From assembly GCA_045586505.1 (NCBI GenBank), contig JAZNAL010000026.1:1-64000 (forward strand): a stretch of DNA of 64,000 nt, written 5' to 3'. Source of the stretch: Flemingiibacterium sp045586505 (GTDB lineage Bacteria; Bacillota; Clostridia; Oscillospirales; CAG-272). This document shows, in pieces, positions 1 through 8,596 of this stretch; position 1 is the stretch's first letter, and each line of letters begins with the position of its first letter. The position numbers were made by a program, and so were the translations under genes. The notes under the pieces were generated by a model. It searched no databases. It worked only from the letters and a program-made list of their open reading frames with translations, and was not told the origin of the DNA.

Positions 1-377
1 ATGGTGGAGGCACAGAATTTACAGCCCATGGGACATCCGACCTCGCTTGAGATACAGATGGTGTTGCCGTGCTTATAGCGCATAAATACGCTCTCGATCA
101 CGTTTCCGTCGTGAAGCCCGAACAGATACTTCACCGTACCGTCCAGCTTTGATACAAGCTTTTCTTCAACGGTGGGAAGATCCACCACTGCCGTTTCGTG
201 GAGCTTTTCTCTCAGTTTTTTTGAAATATCGGTCATGCCGTCGATGCCAACTCCGCGGTGCATCCAGGAAAAGATCTGCTTTGCTCGGTATTTTGGCTCT
301 CCAAGCGTCAGAAGGAACTCCTCAAGCTCGGGAATATTCATAGATAAAAGATCGGCTTTGCCGTTTAGTGTCAGCAT
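1..377 (-). CDS. rlmN: 23S rRNA (adenine2503-C2)-methyltransferase RlmN, N-terminal part (runs off window)
   Basis: Radical-SAM methyltransferase that modifies A2503 of 23S rRNA (and tRNA A37 in some species). Only about 125 N-terminal residues lie in the window. They begin MLTLNGKADL and reach the cluster-binding motif GCPMGCKFCAST (C-x3-C-x2-C), the 4Fe-4S ligand signature typical of RlmN/Cfr proteins. The ATG at 377 is chosen because the only other nearby ATG (382) meets a stop at once. It is the last visible gene of the yicC-to-rlmN operon, 9 bases after rsmB, which matches the rsmB-rlmN order of Bacillus and clostridia. The C-terminal catalytic half is outside the window. Confidence 0.93.
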   Translation of the reverse strand, partial: MLTLNGKADLLSMNIPELEEFLLTLGEPKYRAKQIFSWMHRGVGIDGMTDISKKLREKLHETAVVDLPTVEEKLVSKLDGTVKYLFGLHDGNVIESVFMRYKHGNTICISSEVGCPMGCKFCAST

Positions 378-386
378 AACATATCC

Positions 387-1718
387 TTATTTTCGTCTTA
401 GTTTGGCAATAAAAAAACCATCGGTGCCGTGAATATCGGGACGCAGTGTCAGCATACCGCCCTCACTTGTGAGAGCGCCGACATCGAAATCCTCGGCAGA
501 ATATTCGGCGTTACCTTCAAGGAATCTTCCGACTACCGCCTCATTTTCCGCTTTGTTAAGTGTACAGGTAGAGTAGCAGAGCACGCCGCCGTGCTTAACA
601 TATTTTGATGCGGTTTCAAGTATCGAATGCTGTATCTCGGGAAGCCTTAGAATCTCGGCACGGGATTTATAGCGTATCTCCGGCTTTTTGGCAATGACGC
701 CAAGTCCCGAGCAGGGCACGTCGCAGATCACCGTGTCGGCAGAATCAATAAGCGCCGCATCCGTCACCGAGCCGTTTTTCTCGGAGGTGGTGATAATACC
801 GATCCCGAGACGCTTTGCGCCCGAATCTACAAGGGAAAGCTTATTTTTGTGAAGATCGAAGCTCTTGACCTCGCCTCTGTTTTCCATAAGTATTGCCGCC
901 GAGAAGCTCTTGCCACCCGGGCAGGCGCAGGTATCGATGAGCACAGTACCCGGCTTTGGATCTGCGGCAAGAACCGCAAGCTGGGAAGCCTCGTCCTGTA
1001 TATAGACGTAACCGCGCGAAATAAGTTCCGAGATCTCGGCGGATACCGTTTTTTTCGTAAGTCTTATGCCATAAGGTGAATACTTTGTCGCCTCGGCGGC
1101 AATATCCTTCTGGGAAAGCTTCAAAAGAAGCTCGTCCCGACTGATTTTTAGTGTATTAACACGCAGTGTTACATCGGGCTGCTCGGAAAACGACGCAAGT
1201 ATGGACTCCGGGTCATCGAAGGACTCCATAAGTATGTCCAGCACATCATATCCCAAAGAATAGCGTACCGACAGGTATTCACGTCGGTCGCCGGTGTCGG
1301 GATACGGCAGCTTATCCTTGCCTATCTCTCGAAGGAATCCTCTCAGCACGGCATTTATAAAGGACGCCGCACGGGGCGCGTTCTGCTTCGCCAGATTAAC
1401 CGTCTCATTGACCGCGGCACTGTCGGGAATGCGGTCAAGATAGATAAGCTGATACAGTCCCAGCCGCAGTAAAGTTACAGCCTCGGCATCCAGCGTATCG
1501 ATGGGCTTTGATGAGAGCTTACCGATTATATAGTCAAGGGTGATGCGTCGCTCGATCACACCGTAAACAAGCGCGGTGTAAAGTCCCTTCTCCGCCCCCT
1601 CAAGCTTAAATCGGCGTATTGCCGAGTCGATTTCGAGGTTAGAATATTTTTTGTCCCGCTCGCAGAGCATAAGCGAGCGATAAGCCGCCTGTCGGGCGGT
1701 GAATTTATTCTTGTCCAT
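387..1718 (-). CDS. rsmB: 16S rRNA (cytosine967-C5)-methyltransferase RsmB
   Basis: Full-length (443 aa) RsmB/Sun protein. An N-terminal NusB-like RNA-binding domain (about residues 10-140) is followed by a SAM-dependent methyltransferase domain. Visible motifs are the SAM-binding DTCACPGGKS, the catalytic-loop CDVPCSGLGV with the PC cysteine, and YSTCTLNKAENE holding the second conserved cysteine of m5C methyltransferases. The start ATG abuts the stop of the upstream zinc protease gene with no spacer, so the two are translationally coupled in the leftward housekeeping operon. The family assignment is secure; the exact rRNA position is inferred from the family. Confidence 0.95.
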   Translation of the reverse strand: MDKNKFTARQAAYRSLMLCERDKKYSNLEIDSAIRRFKLEGAEKGLYTALVYGVIERRITLDYIIGKLSSKPIDTLDAEAVTLLRLGLYQLIYLDRIPDSAAVNETVNLAKQNAPRAASFINAVLRGFLREIGKDKLPYPDTGDRREYLSVRYSLGYDVLDILMESFDDPESILASFSEQPDVTLRVNTLKISRDELLLKLSQKDIAAEATKYSPYGIRLTKKTVSAEISELISRGYVYIQDEASQLAVLAADPKPGTVLIDTCACPGGKSFSAAILMENRGEVKSFDLHKNKLSLVDSGAKRLGIGIITTSEKNGSVTDAALIDSADTVICDVPCSGLGVIAKKPEIRYKSRAEILRLPEIQHSILETASKYVKHGGVLCYSTCTLNKAENEAVVGRFLEGNAEYSAEDFDVGALTSEGGMLTLRPDIHGTDGFFIAKLRRK

Positions 1719-2414
1719 TTATCTCCGTCTGCTTCCGCGCTTCGCGATCAGAAGTATTCTTATAAGGTTCGCAAGCGAAACCGCCAGCGCCGCCACATAT
1801 GTCAGTGCCGCCGCAGTCAGTACCTTGCGAGAGGCTTTTAATTCTTCGCCGTCAAGTCCTGCCCCCTCAAGGGCTTCCATGGCGCGCGAGCTTGCGTTAA
1901 ACTCCACGGGAAGCGTTACAAGCTGAAAAAGTGTCGAAAGTCCGAACGCCGCAACGCCGAGATATGCCAGCGCTTCAAATCCCAGCACGATTCCGAGAAG
2001 CAACAGCGGCATCGCTAAATTCGAGCCGATGTTGGTGATGGGTATAATGGCGGAACGCACCTTCATGGGGGTGTAACCAACCGCATACTGTACCGCGTGT
2101 CCCGCTTCATGCGCCGCAACGCCTACCGCCGCGGTGCTTGCCACCGAATGCACCGTATCCGAAAGATACACAGTGTTATCCTTGGGATTGAAGTGGTCGG
2201 TAAGATCGCCCTGTACCTGCGCAATGCGCACATGGCGTAGCCCGCTTACATCAAGTATGTGTCTTGCGGCATCAAAGCCGGTCATTCCGCGCTTTGACGC
2301 AACCTTGGAATATTTAGAAAAAGTGGATTTAACATTTGCCTGTGCCCAGAATGCAAGCAGTACCGCAGGCAGTACAAGAAACAGATAAGTGGCGTCTAAG
2401 CCCAAAAAGTACAT
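1719..2414 (-). CDS. Membrane-bound neutral zinc metallopeptidase, YugP family
   Basis: A 231-aa membrane protein of the YugP/neutral zinc metallopeptidase family. It has an N-terminal membrane segment (about residues 8-25), the zinc-binding motif HEAGH (H102, E103, H106), then two or three hydrophobic segments (about 125-170 and 200-220). The segment CDS order fmt - zinc protease - rsmB is common in Clostridia, where this gene takes part in the translation-associated operon. Natural substrates are not known for the family. Its RBS lies just downstream of fmt (18-base gap). Function beyond metallopeptidase is not visible. Confidence 0.85.
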   Translation of the reverse strand: MYFLGLDATYLFLVLPAVLLAFWAQANVKSTFSKYSKVASKRGMTGFDAARHILDVSGLRHVRIAQVQGDLTDHFNPKDNTVYLSDTVHSVASTAAVGVAAHEAGHAVQYAVGYTPMKVRSAIIPITNIGSNLAMPLLLLGIVLGFEALAYLGVAAFGLSTLFQLVTLPVEFNASSRAMEALEGAGLDGEELKASRKVLTAAALTYVAALAVSLANLIRILLIAKRGSRRR

Positions 2415-2432
2415 TATTATGACCTCACAGAA

Positions 2433-3389
2433 TTATTTTGAATACTTGTAAAGTCTGTCGCCCTCGGCAATTTTTCTGCCGTTGATGTAATCGGATGCCG
2501 CCATTCGGCTCTTTCCCTCGGGAAGTAGATTGGTAATGGCAATGGAGCCCACGCGGCAGGCAACCTCGATACGGTTGTCACGCGCGTCACATTTTAACAC
2601 CTCACCGGGATTCTTATGTTCCTTTACGGTATCAACAAGCTCCGCGCGTATGATCTTAAGCGCGCGGTCATTGTGGGACACCACCGACAGCGGAAACGGT
2701 GACAGTCCGCGTATACGGTTGTACACATTTATCGCTTCGGCATCAAAGTCCAGCACACAGTCGGAATTCTCGATCTTTGCAGCATAGGTGGACTTAAGAT
2801 CGTCCTGCTTTTCACGTTTGGCGGTACCGTTTTCCAGTGCTTCAACCGTTTCAAGAAGCAGTTTTGCGCCTGCCTCAGCCAGTTTATCGTGAAGCGTTTC
2901 AAAGTCGTCGGACATCTCGATCGGTACGGTTACCTTAGAGAGCATATCGCCGGTATCAAGCCCGATATCCATATACATAATGGTAATTCCGGTTTCGCGC
3001 TCGCCATCAATAATTGCACGCTGTATAGGCGCCGCTCCGCGATATTTCGGTAGGAGTGAGCCGTGAACATTGATGCATCCAAGTCTTGGATAGTTTATAA
3101 CATTTTCAGGCAAAATCTTTCCGTAAGCCGCAACTATGATAAGGTCCGGTGATATCTCATCCAGCAGCTGTGCGAACTCTTCGCCGCGCAGGGTTTTCGG
3201 CTGATATACGGAAATACCGTGCTCCTCGGCGTAGACCTTTACGGGCGGAGGAGTCATTATCATCTTGCGCCCCTTTGGCTTGTCGGGCTGGGTAACTGCA
3301 CCGATGACAGAGGCGCCCGCATTTACAAGCGCTTCAAGCTGTACCTTGGCAAAATCGGGAGTACCCATAAAAAGGATCTTCGACTTCAT
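2433..3389 (-). CDS. fmt: Methionyl-tRNA formyltransferase
   Basis: Transfers formyl from 10-formyl-THF to initiator Met-tRNA; 318 aa, normal for the family. The N-terminal formyltransferase domain carries the VHGSLLPKYRGAAPIQ motif and the DIGLDTGDM segment with the catalytic Asn-His-Asp set; the C-terminal OB-like domain follows. I chose the ATG at 3389 (MKSKILFMGTP) over an upstream in-frame start because it fits the family N-terminus and sits one base after the stop of def. The def-fmt pairing joins the enzymes that add and remove the formyl group. Confidence 0.96.
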   Translation of the reverse strand: MKSKILFMGTPDFAKVQLEALVNAGASVIGAVTQPDKPKGRKMIMTPPPVKVYAEEHGISVYQPKTLRGEEFAQLLDEISPDLIIVAAYGKILPENVINYPRLGCINVHGSLLPKYRGAAPIQRAIIDGERETGITIMYMDIGLDTGDMLSKVTVPIEMSDDFETLHDKLAEAGAKLLLETVEALENGTAKREKQDDLKSTYAAKIENSDCVLDFDAEAINVYNRIRGLSPFPLSVVSHNDRALKIIRAELVDTVKEHKNPGEVLKCDARDNRIEVACRVGSIAITNLLPEGKSRMAASDYINGRKIAEGDRLYKYSK

Positions 3390-3390
3390 A

Positions 3391-3861
3391 TCAGTCTTCC
3401 ACCTCGTCGGGGTCAAGCATCCTTACAACATTATCGATAAACAACACACCTTCAAGGTGATCAAGCTCATGACAAAATGCGCGCGCTGCAAGTCCTGTGC
3501 CGGTGACCTTGTGCTCCTTGCCGTCAAGTCCCGTATAGCGGACGGTGACGGTCATGGGGCGATCGGTGATGCCCCACTGATTCGGAACGGACAGACAGCC
3601 CTCTGCCTCCTGCTGATTACCCTCTCTTTTGATAATCTCGGGGTTTATCATAATATAGGGCTTATCCTGCTCAACCTCAACCACTACCATACGTCTGAGC
3701 TTGCCTACCTGGACTGCGGCAAGTCCGCATCCGTTTGCGGCGTGCATGGTCTCGATCATATCCGCCGCCAGCGTTTTGACACGCTCGTCGATAACCTCGA
3801 CGGGACGGCTCTTTTTGCGAAGGATCGGATCTCCGTTCTTGACTATATTAAGCTTTGCCAT
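3391..3861 (-). CDS. def: Peptide deformylase
   Basis: Removes the formyl group from nascent proteins; 156 aa. All three metal/catalytic motifs are present: motif I GCGLAAVQVG (a Val replaces the usual Pro before Gln, which the family tolerates), motif II EGCLS (metal ligand C89) and motif III HELDH (H131, E132, H135). The start at 3861 (MAKLNIVKNGDP) is preceded by a good ribosome binding site (ggaggtgcc); longer in-frame starts add an Arg-rich stretch that is translated priA sequence. It lies 19 bases after priA and one base before fmt in the same operon. Confidence 0.96.
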   Translation of the reverse strand: MAKLNIVKNGDPILRKKSRPVEVIDERVKTLAADMIETMHAANGCGLAAVQVGKLRRMVVVEVEQDKPYIMINPEIIKREGNQQEAEGCLSVPNQWGITDRPMTVTVRYTGLDGKEHKVTGTGLAARAFCHELDHLEGVLFIDNVVRMLDPDEVED

Positions 3862-3880
3862 TTGGCACCTCCGTAATACA

Positions 3881-6136
3881 TCACATCGAAGCGGGGCCCA
3901 CATCAACCGATATCGCCGCCTTGGCGCTCGCCTTCGGGAAATCCGCAAGCAAGCGCGCAGTAAGCTCCCGCACACGCTTCGTGACCTGACATTTTATTAT
4001 GATACGCATTCTGTAAACATTGTTAACTTTATAGATCGGCGCCTCGAAGGGACCGAAGATATACATCGGGATATCCGAAAAATCCCCTGCTGTATATTCC
4101 CGAAGCTTATTATCAAGCTGCAATGTAAGCTCCAGCACCGCTTTTTCGTCATCGCCGTGGATACCGAGCAGTAAGAACTCGCAGAACGGCGGGAATCCCA
4201 GCTGACGTCGAAGCTTGATGGCACTTTCAAAAAAGCCCGCATAGTCCTGCTTTGCCGCGAGGTTTATTACCTCATGATCGGGATTGTAGGTCTGTATGAC
4301 CGCCCTTCCGGGCTTTTTGGCACGTCCCGCCCTGCCGATAACCTGTGTCAGCAGTGCAAATGTGCGCTCTGTGGCACGGAAATCGTCAAGATACAGCGCA
4401 CTGTCGGCATTGATTACACCAACCAGCGTCACATCGGGGAAATTGTGTCCCTTTGTCACCATCTGCGTGCCGATAAGTATATCCGCCTCATGCGCCCTGA
4501 ACTGTGACAGTATCGCCTCATGGGAAAATTTTGCCCCTGTGGCATCCGCATCCAGTCTTAATATGCGAGCATTGGGATAGAGTCCGTGAAGCTCCTCGGC
4601 AACAAGCTGAGTACCGAAGCCCTTACGGCTCATATGCTCTGAGGCGCACCCCGGACAGGTCTCGGGCACTGACTGCGTATATCCGCAGTAGTGGCATTTT
4701 AAGTGATCGCCGTCAAATACCCGGTGATAAGTCAACGACACCGAGCAGTTGGGGCAGGTGATGACCTCACCGCACTTCTGACAGCTCACAAAATTATTGT
4801 ATCCGCGCCTACTGACAAACAGTATCGTTTGCTCGCCGGCGGCAAGATTTTTTTCTATTTCACCGCGAAGCACATTTCCAAGCGGCGTTATCTGTCCCCT
4901 GCCGGCATCCTCCCGTAAATCGGCGATGCGCACCTCGGGTAGAACCGATGCGCCGTAGCGCTCACTGAGCGTAACCAGCGTGTAAATGCCTTCCTTTGCG
5001 CGATAGAACGACTCAAGGGACGGCGTTGCCGATGCAAGCAGCATAAGCGCGTTATTCTTCGCCGCACGGTAGCGTGCCACATCGCGGGTATGGTATTTCG
5101 GATTCATATCCGACTTGTATGTGTGCTCCTGCTCCTCGTCGATGACGATCATACCGAGATTGTCAAGCGGCGCAAATATCGCCGAGCGCGTGCCTATGAC
5201 CACATCCACCTCGTGGGCGCGGATACGCTTCCACGCGTCGGATTTTTCGCCCTCGGAGAGCGATGAATGTATGACCGCTACACGCTCACCGAAAAAGCCG
5301 CAGAACAGATCAACGGTCTGCCCCGTCAGCGAAATTTCGGGCACCAAAACAATAACCGAGCGTCCGTCGGCAATGACTCTGTCGATGACGGATTTTATGA
5401 CGCGCGTCTTACCGCTGCCGGTGACACCGAAGAGTAGTGCCGCACAGGCTTTTCTCGACAAAGCAAGCTCAGACAGTGTGTCGCAGGCAGTCTGCTGCTC
5501 CGTACTCAGTACGTTTTCGTCAGAGACCTTTCCGCGCCCCGCATAAGGGTTGCGGAACAGCTCGCATTCGCGCACCGAAAGCATCCCCTTGGCGACCATG
5601 TTTTTTAGCGTTGCGGGGGACACCCTGGCGGCATCGCGAAGCTCAGTGGCAGAACGCTCCCCGTCCGCGATAAACTCCGCCGCACGCTTCTCGGCAGCGC
5701 CGAGTCGGCGGGCGGTAATATCGCCCGCAATGCGGTAATACTTTTCCATGGGGTCGCGCTTGGTGCGAAACAGCCCTCCCAGCGCTCCGCCGGGAAGAAT
5801 AGTCTGTACCGCTTCACCCGTGGAGCAGAAGGTACGCTCTCTCAAAAACGCGCTTAACCCGAGCAGTTCCTCGGAAAGCGAGAATCGGTCATCGGCGACC
5901 GCCAGCACGGGTTTCAGCTTTTTATATTCCGAGTCATTCCGAAGCTCCTCAACAAGTGCGCATCTGCGCACTCCGCCGCCTCCTGCGGCGCCGAATCCCA
6001 CAAGCACAAGCGATCCCTTGTGCACCCGCGGCGCAAGCGCGGGCGGGATCAGATAATCATAGCTTTTGTCGGCAGAATGAGGAAGCTCAAGTATCCTCAC
6101 GCGCGCAACGGCAGGCAAAGCCGAGCCGTCACTCAT
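3881..6136 (-). CDS. priA: Primosomal protein N' (replication restart helicase PriA)
   Basis: Superfamily 2 DNA helicase that reloads the replisome at stalled forks; 751 aa. The N-terminal 3'-DNA-binding domain is followed by helicase motifs: Walker A GVTGSGKT, Walker B VIDEEQEHTYKSD, and the motif V/VI region ending QVIGRAGR. Between the helicase lobes are eight zinc-binding cysteines (CQKC, CPNC, CHYC, CPGC). The DEEQEH form of Walker B differs from the DEEH of E. coli, but I believe it occurs in clostridial PriA. Its ATG overlaps the rpoZ stop by one base (TGATG), so the two are coupled. coaBC, which usually lies between rpoZ and priA in Bacillus, is absent here. Confidence 0.95.
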   Translation of the reverse strand: MSDGSALPAVARVRILELPHSADKSYDYLIPPALAPRVHKGSLVLVGFGAAGGGGVRRCALVEELRNDSEYKKLKPVLAVADDRFSLSEELLGLSAFLRERTFCSTGEAVQTILPGGALGGLFRTKRDPMEKYYRIAGDITARRLGAAEKRAAEFIADGERSATELRDAARVSPATLKNMVAKGMLSVRECELFRNPYAGRGKVSDENVLSTEQQTACDTLSELALSRKACAALLFGVTGSGKTRVIKSVIDRVIADGRSVIVLVPEISLTGQTVDLFCGFFGERVAVIHSSLSEGEKSDAWKRIRAHEVDVVIGTRSAIFAPLDNLGMIVIDEEQEHTYKSDMNPKYHTRDVARYRAAKNNALMLLASATPSLESFYRAKEGIYTLVTLSERYGASVLPEVRIADLREDAGRGQITPLGNVLRGEIEKNLAAGEQTILFVSRRGYNNFVSCQKCGEVITCPNCSVSLTYHRVFDGDHLKCHYCGYTQSVPETCPGCASEHMSRKGFGTQLVAEELHGLYPNARILRLDADATGAKFSHEAILSQFRAHEADILIGTQMVTKGHNFPDVTLVGVINADSALYLDDFRATERTFALLTQVIGRAGRAKKPGRAVIQTYNPDHEVINLAAKQDYAGFFESAIKLRRQLGFPPFCEFLLLGIHGDDEKAVLELTLQLDNKLREYTAGDFSDIPMYIFGPFEAPIYKVNNVYRMRIIIKCQVTKRVRELTARLLADFPKASAKAAISVDVGPASM

Positions 6137-6459
6137 CAGTTCTCTACCTGTACAGCGGAAGCCTCTGCGACATCCTCGACTGAAGCCTCATCCTCAGCCT
6201 TTGCCTCGCTGATCTTATATTCGCCCTGGTAGATGCGGTTGATAGCGTTCTTTACCGCCTTTTCATCGCGGATGTCGCGCTTGATCATGGAGGCGATACT
6301 CTTGTCGGTCTCCTTGTTGGCAATAAGCTTTTCCGCCTGCTCACGCTGATTAACGTATTCATCGGTTACGATTCTTGCGCACTTTGCGGTTGCAATGCAA
6401 AGCATATAGCGGTTATATTTGCCGTTCTGACTGAGTTCTTCTACGGAAGGATAAATCAT
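6136..6459 (-). CDS. rpoZ: DNA-directed RNA polymerase omega subunit
   Basis: Small RNA polymerase assembly subunit, 107 aa. The N-terminus MIYPSVEELSQNGKYNRYML followed by CIATAKCARIV matches the RpoZ core (ordinary form: YxLVxxxAKRAR). The C-terminal third is an acidic tail (EAKAEDEASVEDVAEA) with little expected structure. The ATG at 6459 has the RBS gagaggtattaca; an upstream in-frame start would add 39 basic residues with no family match. It sits between gmk and priA as in other Firmicutes, and the gene ends inside the priA start codon. Confidence 0.9.
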   Translation of the reverse strand: MIYPSVEELSQNGKYNRYMLCIATAKCARIVTDEYVNQREQAEKLIANKETDKSIASMIKRDIRDEKAVKNAINRIYQGEYKISEAKAEDEASVEDVAEASAVQVEN

Positions 6460-6505
6460 TGTAATACCTCTCTTTTTTATATCGGACAGTGTCCGTATGC
6501 TTTTT

Positions 6506-7120
6506 TTACTTGGCAAAAAATTTTTCTTTATATTCTCCTGCGCGCGTAACGCGGAGCTTTTCGGCTTCAACAACACTGATTATGTCGTGAACCGCCTCAT
6601 CGACCATATTGTCACCGTTTACCACGATGTAATCGTATTCGGGAAGCTTGGAAAGCTCCACCTTCGCGGTATCAAGACGCTTTCTTATAACATCCTCGGT
6701 AACATTATCGCCTCTGCCGCGAAGTCTCGCTTCAAGAGTCGCATAATCAGGAGGAGTTATCATAAGGAGCACTGCATCGGGACATTTTTCCTTTATCTGC
6801 ATCGCGCCCGCGACCTCGATCTCTAAAATAACATTCCGTCCCGCGTCAAGATTATCATATACTTCCTTCTTAGGGGTACCGTAATAGTTGCCGCAGTATT
6901 CGGCGTGCTCAAGCATCATACCCGAAGCGATGCGGCTTTCAAACTCCGCTTTATCGATAAAATAGTAGTTGACGCCGTGCTTTTCGCCTTCACGAGGAGC
7001 GCGTGTGGTTGCGGAGACCGAATACACAAAGCTGGCGGAAGTCTCCATCAAACGCTTGATGACCGTTCCCTTGCCGCTTCCGGAGGGACCGGAGATAACA
7101 ATAAGTATACCTTTTTTCAT
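6506..7120 (-). CDS. gmk: Guanylate kinase
   Basis: Phosphorylates GMP to GDP; 204 aa, standard length. The P-loop GPSGSGKG spans residues 11-18, and the GMP-binding segment SATTRAPREGEKHGVNYYF and the lid region RLRGRGDN are visible. The gene is in the conserved remA-gmk-rpoZ order. Guanylate kinase next to rpoZ is typical of both Firmicutes and Proteobacteria. Confidence 0.97.
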   Translation of the reverse strand: MKKGILIVISGPSGSGKGTVIKRLMETSASFVYSVSATTRAPREGEKHGVNYYFIDKAEFESRIASGMMLEHAEYCGNYYGTPKKEVYDNLDAGRNVILEIEVAGAMQIKEKCPDAVLLMITPPDYATLEARLRGRGDNVTEDVIRKRLDTAKVELSKLPEYDYIVVNGDNMVDEAVHDIISVVEAEKLRVTRAGEYKEKFFAK

Positions 7121-7143
7121 AGTTTAAAATCAGGAATCTGCGC

Positions 7144-7419
7144 TCAAACGGGCTCTTCCGTTTCCTCCTCATCCTCGCATTCATCGCGGTCAGACAGACG
7201 GTTCGAGATCGTCTCCGACTGGAAGGCAGACAGGATCACGTGCTCGCTGTCGGTAATTATCGCGGCGCGTGTACGCTTACCGCATGTAACGTCAATGGCA
7301 CGTCCGCTGTCCTTGGCGTCCTGTATAAGACGCTTGATGGGAGCACTGTCGGGGCTGACCACAGCAACCACCCTCTCGGCGGCAACCATGTTTCCGAAGC
7401 CTATGTTAATGAATTTCAT
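7144..7419 (-). CDS. remA: RemA-family extracellular matrix regulator (DUF370)
   Basis: A 91-aa protein with the RemA core MKFINIGFGNMVAAERVVAV and the motif AIDVTCGKRTRA, both strongly conserved in the DUF370 family. In Bacillus subtilis RemA is a DNA-binding activator of biofilm matrix genes; here only the family is shown by sequence. The C-terminal 15 residues are almost all acidic (DECEDEEETEEP), an extension beyond the conserved core. Its position directly between yicC and gmk is the family's hallmark in Firmicutes. Confidence 0.93.
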   Translation of the reverse strand: MKFINIGFGNMVAAERVVAVVSPDSAPIKRLIQDAKDSGRAIDVTCGKRTRAAIITDSEHVILSAFQSETISNRLSDRDECEDEEETEEPV

Positions 7420-7433
7420 CAGCGCACCTCCGC

Positions 7434-8327
7434 TTATTCAATATTCTGAAGCTGTTCGCGTATCTTTTCAAGCTCGCTCTTGATCTCCACCACCATTGCG
7501 GCGATCTCGGCATTGCTTACCTTTGAACCGATGGTGTTGGTCTCGCGGTTCATCTCCTGCATAAGGAAGTCCAGCTTTCGACCCACCGGCTCATTTGAGG
7601 TAAATATCTCGCGCATCGCGTCAAAGTGACAGCCGAGGCGTACGATCTCCTCGTCAATTGACACGCGGTCGGCATAGATCGCACATTCTGTGAGCACCAT
7701 GTTCGGATTCAGCTCAATGGCATTATCCGCAAGCAGTGCCTTGAGTCTTGTCTCAAATTTCACTCTGTAGTTTGAGATCTCCTCCTCGGAACGCGCCTTG
7801 ATATTTGCAACAATTCCCTCGATCTTGCCGAGCTTCTCGAGAATATCCGCCTTGAGCCGCTCACCCTCGGTCTCGCGGACACGCAGGAATGCGGCGATAG
7901 CTTCATCGAGCACGGGCTTTATAATAAGCCAGTCACGCTCGACATCCTCCTCGGGCTTGGTGATGTTAAAAATCTCGCGATTCTGCGCCACCGCCATAAC
8001 GGAAATGTCATCGGCAAGCGAAAACTCGTCCCGTAGCGCCTTCAAGGCATCGATATAGCTCTTTGCCAGCGCGCGGTCAATGTCCACAGTCATACCTACA
8101 TTTTCGACCACCTCTACCCCTACATATACATCCAGCTTTCCGCGGGATATGCCGTTTGCCTGCACATACTGGCGGATGCGATCCTCCAGAAAACCGTAGA
8201 TGCGTGAGATCTTGACCGTGCAGTCAAGGTAGCGGTTGTTGACACTCTTTAATTCGACTGTGATATTTTTTCCGTCCGGAGTACCTGTCTTAACGGCTCT
8301 GCCGAACGCCGTCATACTGCGTATCAT
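7434..8327 (-). CDS. yicC: YicC family endoribonuclease-like protein
   Basis: First gene of the leftward operon, 297 aa. It starts MIRSMTAFGRA, the nearly invariant N-terminus of YicC/YloC proteins, and ends with the conserved acidic segment (DFLMQEMNRETNTIGSKV). E. coli YicC is reported to act as an endoribonuclease; activity here is inferred. The start at 8327 replaces a longer in-frame frame whose extra 11 residues fall in the leader. The gene lies about 50 bases downstream of the predicted transcription start. Confidence 0.92.
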   Translation of the reverse strand: MIRSMTAFGRAVKTGTPDGKNITVELKSVNNRYLDCTVKISRIYGFLEDRIRQYVQANGISRGKLDVYVGVEVVENVGMTVDIDRALAKSYIDALKALRDEFSLADDISVMAVAQNREIFNITKPEEDVERDWLIIKPVLDEAIAAFLRVRETEGERLKADILEKLGKIEGIVANIKARSEEEISNYRVKFETRLKALLADNAIELNPNMVLTECAIYADRVSIDEEIVRLGCHFDAMREIFTSNEPVGRKLDFLMQEMNRETNTIGSKVSNAEIAAMVVEIKSELEKIREQLQNIE

Positions 8328-8382
8328 ATTCCATGAATCCTTTCGATAAATAAGATACACCTGATTTTAGGCATATATATTT

Positions 8383-8411
8383 ATTATACCTCACTTTTAA
8401 TGATTTGTCAA
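8383..8411 (-). promoter_or_regulatory. Sigma-A promoter of the yicC-rlmN operon
   Basis: Read on the minus strand: TTGACA, exactly 17 bases, TATAAT. Both hexamers are perfect consensus. The expected start of transcription is near 8376, about 50 bases before the yicC ATG. No other promoter of this quality is seen inside the operon, so it probably drives all ten genes. Confidence 0.88.
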
Positions 8412-8494
8412 CCGAAAACACCCGAAAACACAAGAAAAAGTCATAAAATCAATGCAGCTTAACGGTTAAAGCGATTTATTGTGCAAAATCACGC

Positions 8495-8523
8495 TTGACA
8501 CCGCAATTTTTCGGTGCTATAAT
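8495..8523 (+). promoter_or_regulatory. Sigma-A promoter of the ECF S-component/coaX pair
   Basis: TTGACA (8495-8500), a 17-base spacer and TATAAT (8518-8523), again perfect consensus. It is back-to-back with the yicC promoter, with about 83 bases between the two -35 boxes. The expected transcript begins near 8530 and has a leader of about 66 nt containing two hairpins. Confidence 0.88.
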
Positions 8524-8530
8524 GATGTCA

Positions 8531-8592
8531 TCCGGAAAAGTCCGGAAATATTTTGCGCTGTATCCCGCAAAGCGGGAGCGGCAGCAGGAGGA
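8531..8592 (+). promoter_or_regulatory. Structured mRNA leader with hairpin abutting the ribosome binding site
   Basis: Two stem-loops fill the short leader. Hairpin 1 is TCCGG (8531-8535) with CCGGA (8542-8546). Hairpin 2 has an outer stem GCTG/CAGC (8557-8560, 8582-8585) and an inner stem TCCCGC/GCGGGA (8563-8568, 872-8577 region at 8572-8577) with an AAA loop. The SD AGGAGG begins right after hairpin 2. No known riboswitch consensus was recognised. Confidence 0.5.
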
Positions 8593-8596
8593 ATTT

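Noticed and set aside
3391..3861. Peptide deformylase as inactive because motif I reads GLAAVQ
   Set aside because: The position before Gln is variable in the family and all metal and catalytic residues are present.
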